Shown here one piece after another: positions 1-4,991 of a DNA stretch of 5,943 nucleotides. The notes beneath the pieces were generated by a model. It saw only the letters and a program-made list of their open reading frames with translations. It ran no database searches and had not been told where the DNA came from. The stretch spans positions 1-5,943 of the forward strand of contig JAFWCS010000497.1 in NCBI GenBank assembly GCA_017534365.1, given 5' to 3'. Source of the DNA: Clostridia bacterium (GTDB taxonomy: Bacteria > Bacillota > Clostridia > Oscillospirales > Acutalibacteraceae). The translations under genes were made by a program, and so were the position numbers. The first letter of the stretch is position 1; every line of letters starts with the position of its first letter.

Positions 1-26
1 GGCACGTCGGCAAACACGGGATGCAT
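1..26 (-). CDS. 5' end of an unidentified gene, cut by the window edge
   Basis: On the minus strand an ATG at 26-24 opens a frame that reads MHPVFADVP before the window ends. An excellent Shine-Dalgarno sequence (AAAGGAGGG, complement of 33-41) sits 6 bases before the ATG. A well-formed minus-strand promoter lies further upstream (65-93). The combination makes a real start very likely, but nine residues are too few to assign a family. The gene is divergent from the secreted hydrolase at 200 and could share control with it through the 94-120 interval. Confidence 0.72.
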
Positions 27-64
27 GGCAAGCCCTCCTTTCGGAATCCGGTCTAGTCATTTGT

Positions 65-93
65 ATTTTATCACGCCGCGCGCGGAGGAACAA
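65..93 (-). promoter_or_regulatory. Sigma-A-type promoter for the leftward gene
   Basis: Read on the minus strand, TTGTTC (93-88) is followed by a 17-base spacer and TAAAAT (70-65). The predicted transcript start is near position 58, which leaves a short leader before the SD at 41-33. The spacing is ideal and the -10 differs from consensus at one base. The GC-rich spacer (CGCGCGCGG) is unusual and may affect promoter strength. Confidence 0.6.
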
Positions 94-120
94 GAGCAAA
101 TGTTAAATTTTTTGCACCGG

Positions 121-149
121 TTGCATAATCCGGGATCTTATGGTAAAAT
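121..149 (+). promoter_or_regulatory. Sigma-A-type promoter of the secreted hydrolase gene
   Basis: TTGCAT (121-126), a 17-base spacer and TAAAAT (144-149), preceded by TATGG, which supplies an extended -10 TGn. The expected transcript start is near 156. The ATG at 140 therefore lies upstream of the transcript and cannot be the start used from this promoter, which favours the TTG at 200. A second TTGCA lies 9 bases before the -35 (112-116). Confidence 0.65.
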
Positions 150-183
150 ATAGTTTAATTGATTATTATTATTTTGAACGATT

Positions 184-192
184 GGAAGGAAG
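184..192 (+). promoter_or_regulatory. Ribosome binding site that fixes a TTG start at 200
   Basis: The purine-rich GGAAGGAAG ends 7 bases before the in-frame TTG at 200-202. No SD precedes the longer-frame ATG at 140. Starting at the TTG gives a textbook signal peptide (MKRLFVLLCAF...), while the longer version would add 20 residues rich in Tyr and charge ahead of it. Confidence 0.6.
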
Positions 193-199
193 CGACCTT

Positions 200-2101
200 T
201 TGAAACGCTTGTTTGTTCTCCTGTGCGCGTTTCTGATCCTGCTCACCGCGCTTTCTCCGGCCGCAGCGGCGGCGGAGGCGACAGCGTCGAAGCGGGAGGA
301 AACGCCGCTGATCCTGATCTCCGGCTTCATGTGCTCGAAGCTGTTCACCGATTTCGGCACGGACGTGCAGACGCAGGTCTGGGGGCTGAACGCCGGCGAG
401 ATCGCGGCGCAGATCCGGAAGGACGCCGGGAATTTCGTGCCCGCGCTGTTCGGCCTGCTCGGCGGCAACGCGGAACGCTTCGGCGCGGTGGTCGGCGACG
501 GGGCAACCCGCGTCATGGAAAAGCTGAAATGCACGCCGCAGGGCGTCTCGGTCTATCCCGTGACCCATTATCCGAATACGCCCGCGACCTCCAGCCTCGC
601 CTATATGCAGACGCACGACGACGGCGCGTATCTTTATGAAAAGAACTTCTGCGAGTATATTTCCGAAAAAACCGATCCGAACCGCGTCTTCTGCTACCAG
701 TATGATTCCCGTCTGGACGCCGTCACGCTCGCAGAGGAGCTGAAGGACTTCATCGACGCCGTGCGCGCAGTGACCGGCAGCCGGCAGGTCCGGCTCTTCG
801 CGCTCAGCTACGGCGGTCTGATCGTTTCGACCTATCTGACCTACCACGGTGCAGAGAACGCCGTGGAGCGCGTCGTGATGAGCGTGCCCGCGCTCGGGGG
901 CACGGATATCCCCGCCCGCATCCTGCGCGGCGACATCGCGCTCGCGAAAGAAAGCCTGATCATGTTCGTCGGCACGGCGCTGGGCGGCGAAAGCAATTAC
1001 GCCCGCCTGCTGGAATCCGACCGCGCAGGCTGGATCGACCGCTTTGCGCAGGCGCTCAGCGGCGGCCTGCGGGAGATCGCGCGCAACTGGGGGAGCGTCT
1101 GGTCGCTGAGCGCCAACAGCGACTATGCCGCGCTGAAGGCGGAATTCCTCGATCCGGCGGAAAGCGGCGCGCTGATCGCGCGGCTGGACCGCATCCACAA
1201 CGAAGTGATGCCGCATCTGCGTGAAACCTTTGCCGCCTGCCGGGCGCGCGGCACGCAGATCTCCATCCTTTGCGGCACCGGCAGCCCGCTGGTCACCGGC
1301 GGCCCGCTCAACGGCGATATGATCCTGCCGGCGTCCGGCGTGAGTGGCGCAAAGACCGCCCCGCTCGGCAAGCGCTTTGCCGACGGCTACGTGCCGGACG
1401 GCGCCGGCTGCAGCGATCCGGCGCATTGCCACGTCTCCCCTTCCATGGAGATCGACGCCTCCTGCGCCTATTTGCCGGAAAACACCTGGTTCATCAACGG
1501 CCACTATCACGGCCAGTATTTCTATGAAGACTACACCCGCTCGCTGGTGACGAAGCTACTGCTCACGGATGAGCTCCGGGACGTGCACAGCGACCCGGCC
1601 TATCCGCAGTTTGAAACCTCGTCCCATCCTTACCGCACGCTGCACGTCGCCTTTGACGAAAGCCCGAGCGGCTACGTTTCCGACGCGGACCGCGCGCTGG
1701 AGATCCGCAGCCTCACTGAGGACTGCTATATCCGGATCCTCTCCGTGGTCGCGCAGGATCTGCCCCTGACCTTCGACGTCAGCGGCTCCGGGCTGCTCGC
1801 GCCGGGCGAGACCGTGCGTCTCCCCTTCTCAGGCGCCCTGCCGCAGGTCGCGGGCAAATGCGCGCAGCTGACCGTCAATTATCTCAAGCTCGGCAGTCCG
1901 CATCCGCTCTGCACCTGCACGGTGAACGTGACCGTGCAAAACGGCGCGCCGCTCCCGGCAGCCGGCGGCCTGGTCCCGCTCGAGCAGGACAGCGGCTTCC
2001 GCCGCGCCGTACCGGAATTCCTCTATCGCGCCGTTGAACGCTGCGCTCTGCGCCAGAGCGTCGAATGCATTTATGATACCGTGCGCAGCTTTTTTGACTG
2101 A
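200..2101 (+). CDS. Secreted alpha/beta-hydrolase, lipase/LCAT-like, with C-terminal beta-rich domain
   Basis: Probably a secreted esterase or lipase; the substrate is unknown. Numbering is from the TTG start (633 residues). Residues 1-25 form a signal peptide: KR, a long Leu/Phe/Ile/Val core, then Ala-Ala-Ala before a likely cleavage site. Mature sequence opens with a lipase-style strand and oxyanion segment (PLILISGFMCSKL, about 36-48). A YDSRLD motif near 168-173 resembles the YDWR region of LCAT-type enzymes. The nucleophile elbow LFALSYGGL puts the catalytic Ser at 203, with Ala where GxSxG normally has Gly. Asp373 (NGDMILP) and His437 (NGHYHGQYF) are plausible triad partners. From about 460 to 580 a Ser/Thr/Val-rich stretch, with LAPGETVRLPFSG, resembles an Ig-like beta sandwich. 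About fifteen cysteines lie outside the signal peptide. There is no cell-wall sorting motif and no C-terminal membrane anchor. The hydrolase fold is confident; the LCAT-like label and the triad partners are inferred by eye. Confidence 0.8.
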   Translation: MKRLFVLLCAFLILLTALSPAAAAAEATASKREETPLILISGFMCSKLFTDFGTDVQTQVWGLNAGEIAAQIRKDAGNFVPALFGLLGGNAERFGAVVGDGATRVMEKLKCTPQGVSVYPVTHYPNTPATSSLAYMQTHDDGAYLYEKNFCEYISEKTDPNRVFCYQYDSRLDAVTLAEELKDFIDAVRAVTGSRQVRLFALSYGGLIVSTYLTYHGAENAVERVVMSVPALGGTDIPARILRGDIALAKESLIMFVGTALGGESNYARLLESDRAGWIDRFAQALSGGLREIARNWGSVWSLSANSDYAALKAEFLDPAESGALIARLDRIHNEVMPHLRETFAACRARGTQISILCGTGSPLVTGGPLNGDMILPASGVSGAKTAPLGKRFADGYVPDGAGCSDPAHCHVSPSMEIDASCAYLPENTWFINGHYHGQYFYEDYTRSLVTKLLLTDELRDVHSDPAYPQFETSSHPYRTLHVAFDESPSGYVSDADRALEIRSLTEDCYIRILSVVAQDLPLTFDVSGSGLLAPGETVRLPFSGALPQVAGKCAQLTVNYLKLGSPHPLCTCTVNVTVQNGAPLPAAGGLVPLEQDSGFRRAVPEFLYRAVERCALRQSVECIYDTVRSFFD

Positions 2102-2115
2102 TCTTTTGCCGGCGG

Positions 2116-2158
2116 CGGCCGCAAACTCAGTCAACGGCGGCCGTTTTCGTCCTTTTTT
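2116..2158 (+). terminator. Rho-independent terminator after the secreted hydrolase
   Basis: CGGCCGC (2116-2122) pairs with GCGGCCG (2137-2143) across a 14-base loop. The stem is followed by TTTT (2144-2147) and then a second T-run (2153-2158). The large loop makes it weaker than the terminator at 2971. Its position 15 bases after the stop codon supports the call. Confidence 0.6.
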
Positions 2159-2190
2159 GTCTTTTTCTGCGAAAAACTCAGAAGAAACGC

Positions 2191-2219
2191 TTGCATTTTA
2201 TTGGAAAGTATGTTAAGAT
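2191..2219 (+). promoter_or_regulatory. Sigma-A-type promoter of the exported amidohydrolase-like gene
   Basis: TTGCAT (2191-2196), a 17-base spacer and TAAGAT (2214-2219), with an extended -10 TGT just before it. The transcript would start near 2226, giving a leader of about 73 bases before the TTG start. The layout closely matches the promoter at 121-149: the same -35 hexamer, the same spacing and TATGN before the -10. Confidence 0.65.
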
Positions 2220-2281
2220 ACCGTTACGAATGTTTGAAAAAACTTGAAAGGATTCTTGGACGAACGCACACATCGTCCGGG

Positions 2282-2290
2282 AAAGGAGGA
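2282..2290 (+). promoter_or_regulatory. Strong ribosome binding site for a TTG start at 2299
   Basis: AAAGGAGGA, close to a perfect complement of the 16S 3' end, lies 8 bases before TTG 2299-2301. No ATG or GTG in this frame is better placed, and the TTG begins a clean signal peptide, so the TTG start is well supported. Confidence 0.75.
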
Positions 2291-2298
2291 TCATCGCT

Positions 2299-2949
2299 TT
2301 GAAAAAACTGAAAGCATTCATTTCCATCCTGCTGGTCCTGTGCATCTTCGCTTCGACGGTTGTCATGGCCAGCGCAAAAGGCGTCAACTCCGAAAACCAG
2401 AATTCGCTGGAGAATGTCGCCACGATGTATCTCTGCGTTTCCAACGGCAATCCCAAGATGCCGCACATGTGGATCTACATCCTCAACACGTCCGACTCCC
2501 CGCTTTACGTGGCCGGCTACAAAATCAAGCCGGGCAGCTCCCTCTCGATGGGCTGCTTCACGGATCGCGGCAGCGGCGAAGGCATCCACTTCAACGTGGA
2601 GCGCTACTGGGTGAAGGACGCGACCTATGACCGCACCTTCTGCATGTCCACGCAGGTTTCCCGCGGAGAGCTCGACCGCGTCGCCTCCCTGCTGGGGCGC
2701 CACAACTACTGGAATTACCTGTTCAACTGCGCATGGTTCGCCATCAGCGTGTGGAACACCTGCTCCCCGCGCAAGATGATTTATCTCTTCGCGCCGCAGA
2801 TCGAGCGCGTGCTCATGATCGCGCTCGGCGCCCGCAGACCGAACATCAAGTTCCAGAAGCTGTATGATGAAAGCCTGGTCTTAAAGTACACCTCCGATGG
2901 GCTCAAGCCGATCAATCACCGCGTCGTGCTGACCAACACAGGCATATAA
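2299..2949 (+). CDS. Exported permuted papain/NlpC-type hydrolase-like protein
   Basis: A 216-residue exported protein, probably a cysteine amidohydrolase acting at the cell surface or outside the cell; the substrate is unknown. Residues 1-26 are a signal peptide (MKKLK, a hydrophobic core, then ASA before Lys27). The mature part has the order seen in circularly permuted papain-like families. A His lies in a strand early on (His56 in PHMWIYILN), followed by TSDSPLYVAGYKIKPGSS, which recalls the 'NTS..I.VG.Y.V.PG' run of such exported Firmicutes proteins. An aromatic/acidic FNVERYW segment (Glu101) comes next. The candidate nucleophile is Cys144 in YLFNCAWFAISVWN, matching the NCxxFA...VWN signature. 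The C-terminal 60 residues are basic and I cannot assign them. It has its own promoter and terminator, so it is monocistronic. Export is confident; the enzymatic role is inferred from motif order. A non-catalytic member of the fold is possible. Confidence 0.75.
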   Translation: MKKLKAFISILLVLCIFASTVVMASAKGVNSENQNSLENVATMYLCVSNGNPKMPHMWIYILNTSDSPLYVAGYKIKPGSSLSMGCFTDRGSGEGIHFNVERYWVKDATYDRTFCMSTQVSRGELDRVASLLGRHNYWNYLFNCAWFAISVWNTCSPRKMIYLFAPQIERVLMIALGARRPNIKFQKLYDESLVLKYTSDGLKPINHRVVLTNTGI

Positions 2950-2950
2950 T
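2945..2950 (+). promoter_or_regulatory. Possible -10 element (TATAAT) overlapping the upstream stop codon
   Basis: A perfect TATAAT covers the TAA stop (2947-2949) of the exported hydrolase gene. No good -35 is present at 16-18 bases (the region reads GCGTCGTG). If used, the transcript would start near 2957 and carry the hairpin at 2971-2996 in the glucosidase leader. It is offered because no other promoter is visible for the glucosidase. Confidence 0.3.
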
Positions 2951-2970
2951 CAGCCATTCATGCAAGCCTG

Positions 2971-3007
2971 AGAGGCGGCCGGAACCGGCCGCCTCTTTTC
3001 CGTTTTT
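2971..3007 (+). terminator. Strong Rho-independent terminator
   Basis: A perfect 12-base inverted repeat (2971-2982 with 2985-2996, very GC-rich) folds with an AA centre, realistically a 4-base GAAC loop. It is followed by TTTT (2996-2999) and TTTTT (3003-3007). It ends 26 bases before the glucosidase ATG, so it either separates the two genes or acts as an attenuator for the second one. Confidence 0.88.
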
Positions 3008-3032
3008 CACTAATAAAAAAGGAGAGGATCAA

Positions 3033-4916
3033 ATGAAAGTCACACCCGACAGCACCCTGCGAGATATGATGGCAACACCGGTCGGCAGCGACCTTGTGAA
3101 AATGGTCGCCTATCACGCAGGCATCCCGGACCACGTGATCCGCAACCCGCTTATCGGTCGCCTCAAGCTGCGCACGCTGCCCAAGCTCCTGGGCGACAAG
3201 CTGCCCATGGCGACCGTCGAGCATCTCTGCGATCTGGTCGGCTACACGCCCGAGCCCGTCGTCCTGGCCGGCAAGGCCGAGCCGAAGTGGTGGAAGGAAG
3301 CTGTCATTTATCAGATCTATCCCCGCTCCTTCATGGACGCGAACGGCGACGGCATCGGCGATCTGCCCGGCATCCTCTCCCGGCTCGATTATCTCAAGGA
3401 CCTGGGTGTGGACGCCCTCTGGCTCAGCCCGATCTATGACTCCCCCAACGACGATATGGGCTATGATATCCGCGATTATCGCAAGATCATGACCGAATTC
3501 GGCACGATGGAGGATTTTGACACCCTGCTGGCCGAGATCCACAAGCGCGGCATGAAGCTGATCATGGATCTCGTGGTCAACCACACCTCCGACGAGCACG
3601 CATGGTTCCAAAAGGCGCTCGCCGGCGACGAAAAATACAAAAACTACTATATCTTCCGCAAGGGCAAGGGCCCCGGCGTGCCGCCGAACAACTGGACCTC
3701 CCTCTTCTCCGGCCCGGCGTGGAATTATTATCCCGAGCTCGACGAATGGGCGCTGCATCTGTTCTCCAAAAAGCAGATGGATCTCAACTGGGAAAACCCG
3801 GAGCTGCGCGCTGAGGTGGCCGACATGGTCTGCTGGTGGCTCGAAAAGGGCGTGGACGGCTTCCGCATGGACGTGATCAACATGATCTCCAAGGTCGACG
3901 GCCTGCCGGACGGCAATTCGCTCGTGGGCGAGGTCATCGGCTACGGCGGCGAATACTATTTCTGGGGCCCGCGCCTGCAGGAATATCTGCATGAGCTGAA
4001 TGAAAACGCCTTCAAAAAATATCCGGATTCCTTCTGCGTGGGCGAAACCGGCGGCATCGGCACGGAAATGGCGAAATTCCTTGTGGACGATTCCCGCGAG
4101 GAGATCCGCGAGACCTTCCTGTTTGATCAGCTGGAAACGCCGGGCAAGGAGCGCTGGAGCGACTATCGGTATGATTTGAAATACCTTAAGCAGCTCTTTA
4201 CGCGCTATCAGCTGGAGATGCACGGCTCCTCGTGGCCGACGCTCGTGATCGAAAACCACGATAACCCCCGCATGGTCTCCAAGGTCAATCCCGACAGCAG
4301 CTTCCGCCGTCCGCTTTCGAAGCTCATCGGCGCGATGCTCCTCACCGGCCGCGGCACGCCTTATATTTTCGAAGGCGAAGAGCTGGGCATGATGAACTGC
4401 GATTTCAACGATATGAGCGAGATCCGCGACGTGGAATCCATCAACAAATACGATGCGCTGCTCAAGAAGGGCAAGACCCCCGCACAGGCTTGGAGGACGA
4501 TCCTTGCCGGCAGCCGCGATCACGGCCGCACGCCGATGTGCTGGGATGCGACGGAGAACGCCGGCTTCACCTCCGGCACGCCGTGGATCCGCGTCAACGG
4601 CGACTATCAGACCTGCAACGCAGAAGCTGAAGCCGCCGATCCGTTCAGCCCGCTGCATTATTACAAGGCGCTGATCGCCCTGCGCAAGGCGGAGAAGGAA
4701 ACGCTGGTCTACGGCGACTTCCTGCCGCTGAAAACCGACGACCGCACCTTCTGCTTCTATCGCGAGAGCGCAGTAGGCAAATTCTATATTGAAATGAATC
4801 TGACGCAGCAGTGGATCAAACGTCCGCGCGCGGCAGAGGGCGTCTGCGCGCTCTCGAACTACGCGAAGCCAACCGGTCAGCTGCGGCCCTATGAGGTCAA
4901 TCTGTATCGCATTTAA
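3033..4916 (+). CDS. GH13 alpha-glucosidase, oligo-1,6-glucosidase type, with N-terminal extra domain
   Basis: A cytoplasmic glycoside hydrolase (627 residues, no signal peptide). It is expected to release glucose from the non-reducing end of imported isomalto-oligosaccharides or similar alpha-glucosides. The ATG has GGAGAGG 5 bases upstream. Family enzymes usually begin at the equivalent of PKWWKEAVIYQIYPRSF (residue 84), so residues 1-80 are an added alpha-helical domain. The TIM-barrel motifs are all present: a calcium-type loop DANGDGIGD (102-110), DLVVNH (179-184), QMDLNW (248-253), GFRMDVINM with nucleophile Asp280, CVGE with acid/base Glu338, and ENHD with transition-state stabiliser Asp410. 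Val281 after the nucleophile is, in this subfamily, associated with alpha-1,6 rather than alpha-1,4 specificity. QMDLNW differs at one residue from the usual QPDLNW. The beta-rich C-terminal domain ends at YRI. Trehalose-6-phosphate hydrolase or dextran glucosidase are alternatives. The PAP2 gene follows in the same frame and probably on the same transcript. Confidence 0.93.
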   Translation: MKVTPDSTLRDMMATPVGSDLVKMVAYHAGIPDHVIRNPLIGRLKLRTLPKLLGDKLPMATVEHLCDLVGYTPEPVVLAGKAEPKWWKEAVIYQIYPRSFMDANGDGIGDLPGILSRLDYLKDLGVDALWLSPIYDSPNDDMGYDIRDYRKIMTEFGTMEDFDTLLAEIHKRGMKLIMDLVVNHTSDEHAWFQKALAGDEKYKNYYIFRKGKGPGVPPNNWTSLFSGPAWNYYPELDEWALHLFSKKQMDLNWENPELRAEVADMVCWWLEKGVDGFRMDVINMISKVDGLPDGNSLVGEVIGYGGEYYFWGPRLQEYLHELNENAFKKYPDSFCVGETGGIGTEMAKFLVDDSREEIRETFLFDQLETPGKERWSDYRYDLKYLKQLFTRYQLEMHGSSWPTLVIENHDNPRMVSKVNPDSSFRRPLSKLIGAMLLTGRGTPYIFEGEELGMMNCDFNDMSEIRDVESINKYDALLKKGKTPAQAWRTILAGSRDHGRTPMCWDATENAGFTSGTPWIRVNGDYQTCNAEAEAADPFSPLHYYKALIALRKAEKETLVYGDFLPLKTDDRTFCFYRESAVGKFYIEMNLTQQWIKRPRAAEGVCALSNYAKPTGQLRPYEVNLYRI

Positions 4917-4922
4917 CGCGAC

Positions 4923-4959
4923 GGGAGAAATGCGCATGAAGCGAAGCCTGCTTCGCTGA
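4923..4959 (+). other. Orphan SD and ATG micro-ORF, probable displaced start of the PAP2 gene
   Basis: GGGAG (4923-4927) lies 8 bases before ATG 4936, which reads MKRSLLR and then stops at TGA 4957-4959. The PAP2 frame is open through this region but contains no ATG, GTG or TTG until 4992. One added base near 4957 would join MKRSLLR to RSYRIEIILFYVLAL..., a natural N-terminus for a PAP2 membrane protein. This suggests a one-base deletion (real or a sequence error), or less likely a short regulatory leader peptide. Confidence 0.5.
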
Positions 4960-4973
4960 GATCCTATCGGATC
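4940..4973 (+). repeat. Two tandem small hairpins at the start of the PAP2 gene
   Basis: The first has a 7-base stem AGCGAAG/CTTCGCT (4940-4946 with 4951-4957) and loop CCTG. Two bases later comes a second, with a 5-base stem GATCC/GGATC (4960-4964 with 4969-4973) and loop TATC. Both are perfect, and together they fill the translation start region. No T-run follows, so this is not a terminator. They may control initiation or processing of the transcript, or mark a site prone to indels. Confidence 0.5.
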
Positions 4974-4991
4974 GAAATCATTCTCTTTTAT

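Noticed and set aside
140..199. An upstream ATG extending the secreted hydrolase by 20 residues
   Set aside because: It overlaps the -10 element, has no SD, and places a Tyr-rich charged stretch before a normal signal peptide. The TTG at 200 has an SD and gives a standard export signal.
218..229. A possible lipoprotein signal (VLLC) in the secreted hydrolase
   Set aside because: The Cys is at residue 9, inside the hydrophobic core, with a Leu before it and many hydrophobic residues after it. It does not fit a lipobox.
155..1510. A 451-codon minus-strand open frame
   Set aside because: It is antisense to the secreted hydrolase, has low-complexity Arg/Ala/Asp/His composition, no recognisable motif, and covers the promoter and signal peptide region of a well-supported gene.
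2224..2703. A minus-strand open frame over the exported hydrolase leader and gene
   Set aside because: It is antisense to a gene with a promoter, SD, signal peptide and family motifs, and has no SD or recognisable domain of its own.
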